NCBI GenBank assembly: GCA_037349105.1
Contig: JAYJMM010000036.1
Coordinates: forward strand, 1,214,001-1,278,000
Length of the DNA stretch: 64,000 nucleotides
DNA from: Limnomonas spitsbergensis
Lineage: Eukaryota > Chlorophyta > Chlorophyceae > Chlamydomonadales
Direction: 5' to 3'
Shown here: one piece after another, positions 33,039-44,395 of the stretch
Layout of the letters: each line of letters opens with the position of its first letter
Numbering within the stretch: the first letter of the stretch is position 1
Position numbers and translations under genes: made by a program
The notes under the pieces: model-generated
Told to the model about the DNA's origin: nothing
Database searches by the model: none
The model's input: only the letters and a program-made list of their open reading frames with translations

Positions 33039-33250
33039 ACTGTACAACAGGTTTTTTTCCCGTGAGTGGTATACATCTATCAGCTACAGTTCAGCTACAC
33101 TGTGGTCCCGGGCCACAAGCCCATGGTTTGGTCAGCCCTGCTGCTAAGGCCTCTGGCCGGAGGCCGGTCCAGGTTTAGTGGGAATCGGCCCAGGGGTGGC
33201 CGCGGGGCGGCCCAGGAAAGGTGGTCCGGTACCCACTAAAATAAACAGTG
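33039..33250 (+). mobile_element. MITE-like element flanked by 11-bp direct repeat
   Basis: ctgtacaacag occurs immediately left (about 33036-33046) and right (about 33253-33263). The interior shares ctaaggcctctggccggagg and ccggtccaggtttagtggga with the 30718 copy, and the right end ggtggtccggtacccactaa is the usual inverted terminus. Confidence 0.7.
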
Positions 33251-33570
33251 CTGTACAACAGAATCATCGAATGGTCGACTGCACCGTAGGAGACCTCGTC
33301 GAAGCTGTGGAGGGTGCTGGTGGGTGAGTCGAGCATTCAAATGTGTGTTACCCCAAACAAAGCTGCGGCCTGTGGGCATGCAGCGTTCCTATACTGATAC
33401 AATATCTGAGACTACCGATGTACACATTAGCTACATGAGTAGAACCCTTCGGTGGCACAGACAGTATAGAGCAAGGTCGGGGCTCTTCACAGCGGACAAC
33501 ACTTAAACATATTCTTACCACCGAGAGTGTTATAGGGCACCCCCTTCATGCTTGCTCTGGAAAATGATCT
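33251..33570 (-). CDS. weak candidate exons of unknown identity
   Basis: On the minus strand a segment near 33545-33510 reads MKGVPYNTLG and is followed by a GTAAGAAT donor. A second, near 33310-33255, reads FDEVSYGAVDHSMILLY after a CAG acceptor, and appears cut by the MITE-like insertion at 33039-33250. They could be upstream exons of the TIR-ARM gene or part of another gene. No family recognised. Confidence 0.2.
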
Positions 33571-34428
33571 GCTGGGTCCTGCTGGCCGGGTTATGGCCGG
33601 TTTGAGGCCGGGTTATGGCCGGGTTGCTGCTGGGTTATGCCTGGTTGCTTGGCTGCGTGTGGACCCAAACAAAGCATGCGCCGAAAGCAAGGTGCTGGGA
33701 AATAGCCTCAGTCATCCTTTAAAACGGAAGAGTTGTCTGCAGTGGGCTCTAGGTCAACAGAACAATGCCCTGCAAATTGGCAGCAGGGGCTGTCCAGTTT
33801 TGTTAAGGCCCCACGTATTGTGAACATTCTGAAATTGCAGACAGATAAACTGAATTTGTTTGTAAAGCTTTCTCCTGCTCGGTTGACGATAGTAACCATT
33901 CTCATTTGTCACTGATTTTAGTGATTATTCATAAATTATTTTGAAATTGCGTAGCCTAGGATAAAGAAGCCGTGCAAAATTCGTCGTATTTACATAATAC
34001 CAGCGCTCACATGATAAATATCTAAAATTACACATCCCGCTGCCAGATTGGACTTGCAAGCATGAAGGTCAATGACATTACACCTCTGGGCCCTGCTCAA
34101 AAAGGCGCGGCTGCGTGGGCGCCCAACTGTCCCGTTGGAAAAAAATAAAAGGAGCTGAAGGTAAGAGGGAAAGAGGCTAGCAGGTACCAAGCTGACATAT
34201 TGAAACTAACCTCACCAGGAGGACTTGGCTCAGTGCAAGTTTCACAAAAAACGGAAAACAAACAAAATTAAGTATCGGCCTTACTTTGTGTCCACAGAAG
34301 AGAAACAATAATACATGCAACACGTAGCTCTGGCCTTTTGAAAACATCCATGTTCGCCGAGACATGACTCGCCAAGGCTTGGTGAGACTGCAGCGCTCAA
34401 CAACGTCTTTGTCTTAAATGCCTGTCAT

Positions 34429-37389
34429 CTATCTGATATTGCCATTCATTCCGAAGGGGAAGAAGCCGCCCCAGGTGGTGCCCCCCAGGTACACGATAGA
34501 CAACACTTGTGCAGGGGTGCGTGCAAAAGGCAGCGCATTGGCGGTGGCAGGCACAAGGACATTCGCCTTGGTCGTGGGGTTGATGATGCCCATGTCGTCA
34601 GCCGCGCCGGAAGCGAGGGCCCGCAGGTCAGAGATGGCCTGAACAATCGTCGTAACGTTGACACCTGCAAACGATTGCCACGCACAGGTAGGCGGCTGGG
34701 TTAGAACCTGATACATTTGCAGGTCGAAGGAAGCAGCGTGGCCATGGCCTCAGGCCACGCCGCACTGTGGTTTAGGGTTTAGGGTTTTAGGTTTGAGGGG
34801 TTAAGGGTTTAAGGTAGTTTCCTGAACTCTCACTGCGGGGCGTAATGTTCTCTCTTTCTTTGCAGACCTATGTCTAACTTAACCCTCGACATACCAACAG
34901 GCATTTTTTGCCGTGCAGCCGCCAAAAGGCCGACAGGGAACACCACCTTAACCAGCCCACCACCATTGGCCCAAGAATGAGAGCTGGATGCACCAGGCCT
35001 GCCCGGCCGTACGCCGTGATGTTGCTTAATTTTAGCTGAATCGCGTTAAATAAATGATGTTGCACGCCCAACATGTGGTATTGCACACGAAGTACAGGAG
35101 GTCATGTCAGCTCATGATCATCACATCCCATTCCCTGTTCCAATCATCCTGTCCCCTCATCCAATCATGTCCCCTCTTCTTCTCTCGTCCCCTGTTCGTC
35201 ATCTCGATCCCATCCCTTTTGTTGAAGACACAGATTATTCATTGCATTTGCTTGTAGCAGGAACAGTCCCCAGGAGGTCACGTGTCAAGAGATAGAGCCT
35301 TGTCAAGCAAGGCTCAGAGGTGTAACGCTATGAGGCGTAACATCATAGGGGTGTAACTCCACAAGGTGTGACGTCATGGAGGTGTAACGTCACAAGGTGT
35401 AACGTCATGAAGGTGGAACGCCATAGACATGTCAGGAGATAAGCCCCCCTGACGTGATGTTCCACACCCCTCCTACTAGTTGCTGGACGTCTTCTGAAGA
35501 TCCCACACACTTTTAAGTCGCTCTATTCCCCTTATACCTATCGAGCTTGCCCACGCGGCTGAGCCTTTCTGAGCAGGGCCCAGAGGTGTGTGTAACGTCA
35601 TTGACTGATCGAGTTTGCCCACACGGCCGAGCCTTTTAAGCAGGGCCCAGAGGTGTAACGTCATTGACTGATCGAGCTTGCCCACCAGCTCACCATACGG
35701 ATGGACAAAGTGGGAGCCTATTTCGATGAGCGTGGTGCGAATGGCGCCAGCGTGGTAGGCCTCAGTCCCGAGCAGCCCGGAGGTGGCCGACAGGTAGGGG
35801 GCAGAGACAACGCTGATGGCACCCTGGAGGCGATGAGAAAATAATGCATGTTTGAGCGGAGTTGTCAGCTAGGCATGGAAGTGAGGAACTGCAACGCATC
35901 CCAGGTGCCTCCGTGTGTACCTGTGTTCCTGTGCCACAGTCTGCATGCGCTTTTATGACCAGCAATTAGAGGCTAGGCCCGTCCTGGCTGTGGGCAGCTT
36001 CTAGAACCTGCGCTGTGATGAGGCTGCAATCTGCTGCTCACCCTGGAAGCGATGATGTCAACTAGGCGTGGAAGTGAGGACCAGCAACTCATTCCAGATT
36101 TCCAGGTGCCGCTATGCAAGAACCGAAGAGCGTGTATTCAAGCCACTGTCTGACGCTGCAGCCTGCTGCTCAGTGCTCACCTGGTATGCAGTCACGCCCA
36201 CGTCCTCGAAGATGTAGGCAGCATGGTAGAAGAGGACGTCGTCGCCGTACCTGCAGGACAGGCCCAAGCAATCGATGATGTGGAAATTGAACAACAGGAT
36301 TGGCAGTTTACTGGGTCGTGGCTCATCAGGAAATCCTGGAGGTGCTCAGTCTGGATTTCCACTCGTTCAAATGCTATCCTAAATCCAGTAAGGTCGAAAG
36401 CTATGTGATATGTACGGATGACCTCTTTGTTGTGTTGAAGAGGTTTAGGTTGCTCACTTCGGCCCATAATGCGCTATTCCGTAACTCTCACGCCCCCCGC
36501 GGGGCGTAGCTTTTTTCCCTCCCTAGGCGGCTCACCCAGTGAAAGTGGTGGGCAGGAGAACCCTGAAGGCCGCATTGGCTGCAGTGCCAAAGGCCCTGCC
36601 AATATTAAGCGCAGGCTGGTCAACGGGTGTTGCGCCGGCTGCCACGAGCGCAGCTCGCAGGAACTTGACGTGGGCCAGCTCATCCTCGTAAATATCCATG
36701 GCCAGTGCTTGAGCAGAGGGTGACAGCAGGGCCTTCTTGCAACCAGTGGGGGCGACACCATTAGTGCCCCACAGGCTGGATTCAATAGGCTGGCCGGTGG
36801 CGGCGCAGCTGTAGAAGTTGGCCTCAAGGTACCTGCAGGGAGGGTGATTCATACATGCGCGTTATTACGGTGACTGATCTTGCTGTCCTCCAAACATTCT
36901 CAACCCTGAAGGGACACGACGTTGATCCCTGAAGACCAGGCTTCCTTATTGCGAGCATTATTACCTCCAGCCCATGCAGTAGTTTGTCTGATGTTAGATA
37001 GCGTACCAGTTCAGTCAGTTGGACTGCATACCGTATGTGATCAATGCAAGGGCTGTTGAGGGCCACGGCTGCAACAATCCACTGGTGTTGCAGCAACACC
37101 AGAGTTTATTTCAGTGCCCATCAGACCTCCTTTGGTGAGCTGCTAGGCAGCTAACAATTTGCTGATGGGCGGGACTAAATTAACGTGGCTGGACCGGCCA
37201 AATCAGCAGGCACCTTGCTGTCAGGGTACCTGACTCAGGTACCCCTATGTGGCTCTGTTATGCATCTGAATTGTACATTTGCAGCACCTGCTGTACTCAC
37301 TCGAGGTTAAGGGCGAATTGGAGCACGTCGGCATCTGTCACAGCTTGGACGATGCTCACACCCATCAGGGCCACTAGGCAGAAAAGGGC
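34429..37389 (-). CDS. desiccation-related PCC13-62-like (ferritin-like domain) protein, paralogue B
   Basis: Exons 37301-37389, 36536-36832, 36181-36250, 35694-35823 and 34429-34664 (stop TAG), 273 residues as seen. Exons 2, 3 and 4 have exactly the same lengths as in paralogue A (297, 70 and 130 bases). Motifs: signal-like ALFCLVALMGVSIVQA, YLEANFYSCAA, DELAHVKFLRAAL, YIFEDVGVTAY, LGTEAYHAGAIRTTL, TPAQVLSIVYLGG and GGFFPFGMNGNIR. This keeps both ExxH pairs of a ferritin-like bundle. There is no in-frame ATG in the first listed exon (a stop lies upstream in frame), so an unseen 5' exon spliced at 37390 is needed. Likely secreted or endomembrane; stress role by family only. Confidence 0.91.
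34765..34820. repeat. interstitial telomere-like tract
   Basis: ggtttagggtttagggtttt and following ttaagggtttaagg. Similar tracts occur at 13625-13650, 16890-16905, 24525-24550 and 17790-18000. Confidence 0.75.
35550..35693 (-). mobile_element. tandem pair of SINE-like cores next to gene B exon 4 donor
   Basis: Two cores (35553-35605 and 35616-35670) are each bounded by gatcgagcttgccca-type sequence that also abuts the exon 4 donor at 35693. This suggests that one insertion near the donor was then tandemly duplicated together with its flank. Confidence 0.65.
35824..36180 (-). repeat. gene B intron 3 partly duplicated including the exon 4 acceptor
   Basis: The segment caccctggaggcgatga, then ctaggcatggaagtgaggaa and tcccaggtgcc (35820-35912) returns as caccctggaagcgatgatgt, ctaggcgtggaagtgaggac and ttccaggtgcc (36040-36108). 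Both copies end near a ctgctgctcac donor-side block (36030-36042 and 36165-36180). Confidence 0.8.
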
Positions 37390-39811
37390 CTGTACATCAC
37401 AATATGGCAAGGCGGGTGATCAAGTAAAGGCTGCAGTAGGCGTACGTATTTCCATGACTACGTGCCAGCAAGCAAATGTTCTGAACAATATGCGAAGGCG
37501 CTGGAGCCCTGTCTTGTTTGCCACATCGTCACGGCCAGCGATGTTACCGTATGTTGCAGTGTTGCACTTTTTATGAAGGAGTGCAACGACTGCAGCCCAC
37601 GAGTGCCACCTTATAATTTAGAAACACTCGATAGGTTGCGTTCCAATAGTGCTTCTTATGATGATATGAATGCAAGAGGCTCGTGCGGGAGAGGATTGCA
37701 TCATCATTGCATGGCTGACATTCAAACACCGTCAACCCATCCTGGCTGGTAATCCCGGACAATCACGTAGCACTTCATTCGGGGATGCAGAGAAACTTTT
37801 ACTGCAGGCCACACGCACCGTTGCTGTGCATGACTTCATCATGTTCTCTGTCGTTTCAGGAGATAGAGCTCAATGGTGATACTATGTGCGATGCTCGGGT
37901 AGAGGTTATGCCTCGTCAAGTGTGTTTTATCGCAGTCCAGAAGTTCGAACCTGTGATCCATCCCGCACGTTAGGTGGATATGTCGCGGGGCTGGATGACA
38001 CGGGAAGGGACGCAAATACTTGACAGAAATTACAACTGTGATGACACGATGACACTCAATTGTAATGCTTTACTTCCCACCCATCCTCACACTCACAATT
38101 CAGTTGCGAGGCCGATAAACCACAAGCCCACGTCATATTGCGGGTGCTGAGCTCCACACCCACCATCTCACCCCTTGGCGTACTGTTCTATCTTTCTCCC
38201 GTTGCCCACCATCATGAGGTTGGGTGGCGGGTGCTGAGCTCCATACCCACCATTTCACCTCCCGACATGCTGTTCTAAGTTCTAACGTGCTCCCCTTGCC
38301 CACCATCATGAGGTCGGGTGGCAAGTGCTGAGCTCCACACCCACCATCTCAGCCCTTGACATGCTGTTCTAACTTGCTTCCCTTGCCCACCATCACGAGG
38401 TCCGGTGGCAAGTGCTGAGCTCCACACCCACCATCTCAGCCCTTGACATGTTGTTCTAACTTTCTCCCCGTACTTCTTCAACCACTGCAGCTGCACTTCA
38501 ACCACTAGAGTTGTACTTCACCCCCTGAAGCTGTACTTCTAGGATCCGTGGGCAGGCAGGATATGGCTGGGCGGGGAAGGGTGGGGCTCAGGAGATTGGA
38601 AGCAGCTTGGTGGCAGCTGTGGATTTGTACATAAGGCATCGTTCATCCGCTTTCCAGGGCATTTGCAGATGGCAGTCCTCGGACGCATTGATTTGTTTCA
38701 TCGTCCTTCCTCGCGTCCTACTGTGAAGTGTGAGGTTATGTGAAGTTTTTACAGTCCATCAGAGCATCACATTTAATGCAAGGGACATATTTCCGTAAAC
38801 CGGTACACGCACTTGATACACACTTCAGAAATAATGATAAAGTGTTGGAGTCAAAGATTTAGAGTCCTGGGCGGTGTGAATGTTCATACTCCCAAGCAAA
38901 ACTCAAGGCTATCTAACCACCTGCTTTTCAGGGCAGGAGCCAGGCTGTGAGGTGCCAGGCAGGCATGCTATGGCCCAGTTTACAGTCGTTTGCGTCTGGG
39001 TACGACAGTTTGATGTTGTTACCCCACTGGACCCTGCTAAAAGAGGCTAGGCTGCGTGGGTGGAAAGGAATCTTCAGGAGGGAGGGGAGCAGAGCAGAAA
39101 ATGAAAGAACGCCAGGGATTGAAGGGAGGAGCGACGACATATGCTTCTCACTAGCCGATTGGACAGTTGTAGAAGGCCGCAGAATTTTAGGGCAGCCAAG
39201 ACCGCATTCAAATTTTGGCATTTACCTTTGATTTGTGGTCTTGCGCTGGGATGCTCAATTAAATGGGGCATGTGTCCCGGCCCTGAGCCTCCGGACAATC
39301 AGAACTGAGGCACTCCCCATTCCTACCCTCCCTCCAAAAGAGCCTTGTTTGTCACATTGCATGTACTTGGAAGCAGAGGCTGGCAGAAATATATATATGT
39401 ACCGACGGCAACTTTGCCCTCTCAGGCCTACGTCCTAAACCTTGCCATGCATTAACCATTGTGGGACATCATATCATCCACCAGCCCTGTTTGCTGTGGG
39501 TCAGGACAAGCTGCACTTCTTGCCGATACACTTCCTTTGGCTCCGCCACCGCGGCCAGCGCAATCCCCAGCATACACCTTCATCTCGACCAGCCCTGTTT
39601 GCTGTCGGGGCCGGGCAAGCTGTAATTCTTGCCTACCAGTGCGTACGTTTCCTCTTGCGCCATCATCTCATGCCAGCGTGCTGCCCAGCATGTATCTTCA
39701 TGTCCTCCACCAGCCCTGTCAGCTGTCAGAGTAGGACCATCCATAGTTCCCTGTCGGCGTACGGTTCCTTTGGGTTCACCATCTCTTACCCCTGGCTGTT
39801 ATCGTCATCAC
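37390..39811. other. region without a supported gene
   Basis: Upstream flank of gene B. It contains an 85-bp tandem repeat at 38135-38500 and a decayed SINE-like copy at 38995-39062. No protein motif was recognised in the short open frames. Confidence 0.5.
38135..38500. repeat. 85-88-bp tandem repeat, about 4 copies
   Basis: The unit contains gtgctgagctccacacccac, catctcagcccttgacatg and cccttgcccaccatcatgag. Copies diverge by up to a fifth by eye. Origin not clear; no flanking exon identified. Confidence 0.85.
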
Positions 39812-39910
39812 CTCCACCAGCCCAGATCGCTTTCGGGGCAAGGCAAGCTATAATTATTTCCGACGTACGCATCCTTTTGTTCCACCATCTCAATCTAGCG
39901 CGCTCTCCGG
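39440..39910. repeat. 110-118-bp tandem repeat, about 4 copies
   Basis: The unit contains ccaccagccctgtttgctgt, gcaagctgtaattcttgcc and gcgccatcatctca. On the minus strand three of the copies read as variants of a YVGNNYSLPCPES-like peptide, so the repeat may derive from an exon. Confidence 0.8.
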
Positions 39911-40800
39911 AGAGACGTCTGGTTCGCCTTAGGAAGCAGAAACCAGAGACCCAGGTCCAAGGCCATGTCGCGCTTGTGCGACGCATGCCCTGCGTTGGGG
40001 GTTAAAGGTTTAAGGCTAAGTGTTTAGGTTTAGGGCTACGCGTTTTAGGTTTCCCCGACAACCCAGGTCCAAGGTCATGCTGCACCTGTGAGACGGCATG
40101 CCCTGCTTTAGGGTCTAGGGCTTAGATATAGGGCTTATGAAAGCGTCTAAGGTTTCCCTGACAACTCAGGTCCAAGGCCAAGTCACACCTGTGAGACGCA
40201 TGCCCTGCTTTGGGGGTCTAGGGCTTAGATCCAGGGTTTAGGAAAGCGTTTAGGGTTTCCCTAACAACCCTGGTCGAAGGCCAAGTCGCACCTGCGAGAC
40301 GCATGCCCTGCTTTGGGGGTCTAGGGCTTAGATATAGGGCTTAGGAAACCATTGAGGGTTTCCCTGACAACTCAGGGCTAGGGCCATGTGGCGCTTGTGA
40401 GACTCGTGGTCCGTGTCTCAGCGCATGGATATCAGAGTAACAATTCGAATGCCTGAGGTGCAGGCAGGTACATTCATATACCAGTACCTGAGGTACAAAT
40501 TATGTGCTGGTAGGTGAATTCAAATGCCTGATAAGCAGACAATCAACAGGTAGGTACATTCAATTACCTAAGGAGCAGACGATCTACATGTAGGTACATT
40601 CAAATACCTAAAGAGCAGACGATCTACAGGTAGGTACATTTAAATACCTGAGGTGTAGGAGATGTACAAGTAGGCGAACTTCTTGTCGCAGAAGTCGCTG
40701 TTGACGTCAGTTGTCCCAGGGGCACCCGGTCCATGGGTGAAGCCACATGGCGGTCCTGTTCTTGGCCTTGTAGTTTGAGGGCACGTTACAGAACTGACAC
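39812..40800 (-). CDS. candidate exons of an unrecognised gene
   Basis: The best candidate exon is about 40669-40790 on the minus strand, reading CGFTHGPGAPGTTDVNSDFC then KKFAYLYISYTS before a GTATTTAAATG donor. A second possible exon, at 39812-39894, reads EMVEQKDAYVGNNYSLPCPE after a CTAG acceptor. Both are flanked by tandem copies of themselves or their splice junctions (39440-39810, 39950-40390 and 40437-40668), the same pattern seen at certain exons elsewhere in the window. Reading frames between candidates could not be joined with confidence, and no family was recognised. Confidence 0.25.
39950..40395. repeat. about 118-bp tandem repeat with TTTAGGG-like spacer, 4-5 copies
   Basis: Each unit has acccaggtccaaggccat, gcgagacgcatgccctgctt and a gggtctagggcttag-type spacer. 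On the minus strand each copy holds a CAG acceptor-like site followed by ggcatgcgtc. Confidence 0.85.
40437..40690. repeat. 43-bp tandem repeat at a candidate donor
   Basis: Five to six units of gagcagacgatctacaggta and ggtacattcaaatacctaa. The last unit merges into the candidate exon end (gtaggagatgtacaagtagg), so each unit preserves an AG-GTATTT donor-like junction on the minus strand. Confidence 0.85.
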
Positions 40801-41002
40801 CAATTTAGCCTTTATTGACCAGCATGAGCATCGACACACTGTAGCACAGACCTTAACATGGAAAAGACAGAGACAGCAAACTCGTCATCCTTACCTCTTT
40901 GTGGCATGGTGAGGATGGCAGATACATGTACACATGCGAGGACCCTCTGACTTGGCTTGCATAGCCATCCCACGTCCTCCGTCGCAAGCACAATAAAGCC
41001 GA

Positions 41003-41335
41003 CCCGCCCTGCCCCACCCGCCCACCCCACCCCACCCCGCCCGCCCTGTCCCGCCCCACCCACCCCACCCCGCCCGCCCTGCCCCGCCCCACCCGCCCCA
41101 CCCGCCCCACCCGCCCCACCCGCCCCACCTGCCCCGCCCTGCCCCACCCCGCCCTGCCCCACCCCACCCCACCCACCACACCCGCCCCACCCGCCCCACC
41201 TGTCCCGCCCTGCCCCACCCCACCCGCCCCACCACCCACCCCACCCGCCCCACCCGCCCCACCCGCCCCACCTGCCCCACCTGCCCCGCCCTGCCCCACC
41301 CCGCCCCGCCCTGCCCCACCCCACCCTGCTTCGCC
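41003..41335. repeat. C-rich 10-11-bp minisatellite
   Basis: Tandem cccgccccac with ctgccccgcc and accccaccc variants, about 30 units. The Pro-rich and Gly/Trp-rich open frames across it are artefacts of low complexity. Confidence 0.95.
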
Positions 41336-41599
41336 CAGCTTTTCATAACCAGCACATGCCCGCCTTTATTTCCATCCCTCCCCCCCCCCCCCCCCCCTCC
41401 TCTTTCCCCTGTCTACTGGTGTTTGTTTCGTTCTGTCCTCCCAACCCTTTAGTTAGGCGCCCACGCGGCCGAGCCTTATAGAGCTTGGCACAGAGGTATA
41501 ACGTCATTAACATGCCCGCCATTGAGGCAATGGCAACAACACAGCTCAACTAACAACAGCCCAAAACTCCGCCCCGTTCTAAACCTGCCTGCCTTGGCC

Positions 41600-41690
41600 T
41601 GCATGGCTAACTCCTGCATGGCCAAACCCTGCATGGCCAACCCCTGCATGGCCAATCCCTGCATGGCCAACCCCTGCCCTCTCTTGTGAC
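41600..41690. repeat. 15-16-bp tandem repeat
   Basis: gcatggccaacccctgcatg repeated about five times with single-base variants. Confidence 0.9.
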
Positions 41691-41754
41691 AAAACAAACA
41701 AACCGGACCCACAGCCCGACCCAAGCCTCTGCTTACATGCGCATATGTGAGTGT

Positions 41755-42060
41755 TGATGCAGGGTGACCACGCCCTCTTCATCAGCCGGTGCAGTCCGTT
41801 CTGGGCAGAGGCAGGGCCGGACGGGCGTAGGGGGGAGCGTGTCAGCAAGATTGAGTTTACGAGTTGCAATTTGAGTTATTTTTTAGATTCACCAGCCGAT
41901 GCAGTTATGGGCAGAGGCAGAGGCAGAGGCAGGGGTGGACGGGTACATGGCGAAACATGTAAAATTAGGTTTACCAGTTGCAGTATGAGTTGTTTTGTTA
42001 GACTCACCAGCTCATGCAGTCCGTTCAAGCCAGAGGCAGGGGCAGACGGGTGCAGGGGGA
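41755..42060. repeat. about 120-bp tandem repeat, 3 copies, with donor-like junctions
   Basis: Copies share tcaccagc-cgatgcagt, gggcagaggcagggg and gacgggtgcaggggg-type blocks. On the minus strand the copies read GLHELVSL- or HRLVNL-like followed by GTGAGT, GTGAAT or a lost donor (CTGATGAAG). This is consistent with a duplicated exon end, but the parent exon is not identified. Confidence 0.7.
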
Positions 42061-43854
42061 GTGGGTAGGGTTCAGAGTTGACGAGTAACGGTTTACGGGT
42101 TTTGTTACATTCGCCAACTCAGCAGTCTCGGTTAAGGGTTGACTGGGTTGGGAATTGGCTTCACCAAGTCTGATCTGCAGTCTTATCTGGCCGGACAGAG
42201 GAAAAGAACGCCACTGGTCTTAGGCGGGGTAAGCTTTTAACCTCATCGGCCCAGTGGTGCCCCCCCGGCTGTACCCCCGAAAGGTGGTCCGGCGTGCATT
42301 CAAACATCATTGCACTACACTCCCGGTCTTTGAGGTCTGTCCGCAGGATCCCACCCCTCTAATTTAAATAAAACGCCAACAGCTCTTGACTTTTTTAAAT
42401 TAACTTTATAATATCTTGCTACCATTCTTCCAAATCAATCCACATATCCATGTGCCACACACCGCACACCTGGTCATTTGCAGGATCCCACGCCTCTAAG
42501 ATCCCCCCGTAAAACCTTGTTTTTAGCGACGCTAAGGCAAGATTTTGAAGCTACGCTAGGAACCCAAGCTGAACTCGAGGGCTCTCAAAAAAATCTCCCC
42601 CACGTAGTGCGTAAAAAACGCACGTACCGCTTGGGATCCCAATTGAGCTCGAAGAGGTTATGCTGAGGCTCTTCCGCCTACAGGTGGAGGGCGGAGGCGG
42701 GCCCTCGCACAAAAGTGCGCCCCCCCTCGAGTTCTATGCACACAACTAGAGCCCAAGACGCAAAGTGCACATTTACCTTCCGGGACCCTAATTGTTTGTG
42801 AGGGGTGAATAAGAATCGACGCGCAACGGCCTGCTGGGGGTGGGCGTGGCCGGAGGGGGGGCGAACTTCGACAGGGGGGGAAGTGGCCCTACAGCATCAA
42901 TACTAGACCATAAACAGAATGACCATATTCAAGGTACGGTACCATAGTTACCCGCCTTCACCTACGGTGAGGGCAGGGTGTTTTTCACCCAATTTAGGTC
43001 CCAGAAGGTCACTCAGGGCTGCGCCTCTACCGTCTGGTACCCAAATGGACCCCTTGTAGGTGCTAAGCGCACTAACCATCTGGTACCCAAATGATATTTT
43101 CGGTGGAGGGCCAAGGCGGACCCCTCGCACTTGTGTGAGAGGCAAAGAAGCGGGATTGCTCCCCTGCAGATTGCAATCCCGCCCTAAGAAGCGCAATTTG
43201 GGTCCCAGCCGGTAAGGGCGTGGAAAACTACGTTGCAAAATAGCAGAGCTATTATTAGTTGAAAGAGGTTATAAACAATCTTTTGCGTAAATCGTACGCG
43301 GGATCCGACTGGCCCAATAAGCTATGCGCCCAATAGGCTATGAGCCGGACGGGCCCGCACTGCTGATATAACTCTTCTTGTCTATTTTATTCAAAAAACA
43401 AGAAATCCCTAGCTTACCCTAAAGTGCATGCGATTTTAAATGTGATAGTTTCTCATCTTGTCAATCATCTTGAACAAGAACATGTTTATCGTTTTGACCC
43501 AAGCACATTAGTTATTAGTTTGGACCCCCGCAGGCAAAGCGCCTTAGATGCCGAGTCCGAATAATGCGATCGGGTTTGCCGCACTGCTTACTCCTTCAGG
43601 AGTGAGCAGGGCGGCATCCCGGAGTAGCGTTTCTGTCTTAAAGCGCTATCATGATTAACCCTTTTCAAGGTGCACTGCACAAGTCCTCATGGCCCTATGA
43701 TTCGGGCCCCAAGTTTGCTACAATGATTGGCATAATAGAAAAATCAACCTAAATTCAGATTTTAGTCTGCAAAGGAATGTACCGGTAAGGAATTAGAGGG
43801 CCATGGGGGAGTATATTGGCTCTTGGGGCATTTTTGTAGCCCCCGGGGACGCCG

Positions 43855-44000
43855 TATAGATAAAGTGTATCATTAACCCGCGGGTAAACCGTACCGATCA
43901 CTCCCTCAGATTAAGGGCCAAGGGTTAAGGGTTAAGAAACCCTAAATCTGAAGGAGTGATTGGTACGTCTAACCCACGAGTTAACGATACACTATCTATA
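43855..44000. repeat. long imperfect inverted repeat (foldback)
   Basis: The left arm 43855-43912 starts tatagataaagtgtatcatt and ends cactccctcagatt. The right arm 43945-44000 is its imperfect reverse complement, ending gatacactatctata. The loop of about 32 bases holds aagggttaagggttaagaaa, a telomere-like tract. It could be a MITE or foldback element. Confidence 0.85.
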
Positions 44001-44261
44001 CCAAAACTCACATGAAACTTTATTCAGTTGCTACCATCTGAAGACTATGCCCTACAGCATCAAAACTATACCAATGACCATATGAAAGGTACCATACTGT
44101 ACTTTTGCTTTGCCTCCCCTCATAGTCAACATTGTTTGAGGTTGAGGGATCCATGAATTGTACCCCATCATGAGGGGGGGCTGTAGATAATTATGCGCCC
44201 CATCAATCCACCATCCTTACGTATTAGAATCCGCCACACGATCATCTCTCCCCCCCCCCCG

Positions 44262-44395
44262 CCTAGAACGCCGGGTTTCATGTTCCTGCCCCCTCACATG
44301 GGAGGATGGCATGGCTGCACCATGGCCCAGGCTCTGCATGGTAGTCGGAATTGAGCCTAATCATTCCCTACCAGCCCCACGCGGCCGAGCAACAA
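44262..44395 (-). mobile_element. inverted copy of the B-box-containing repeat
   Basis: catgttcctgccccctcaca, catggctgcaccatggccca and ccctaccagccccacgcggc are the reverse complement of blocks at 9361-9510. The B-box end appears truncated. Confidence 0.5.

Larger units (their letters stand above)
31198..34428. other. region between TIR-ARM gene and gene B
   Basis: Mostly non-coding, with a MITE-core-like segment at 31830-32010 (ggcctttggccgtgggcgcc), a SINE-like copy at 32966-33030, the MITE-like element at 33039-33250 and another SINE-like copy at 34069-34140. Weak exon-like segments at 33251-33570 are listed separately. Confidence 0.5.

Noticed and set aside
40812..41481. Gly/Trp-rich and Pro-rich open frames
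   Set aside because: Low-complexity translation of the cccgccccac minisatellite, open in several frames at once.
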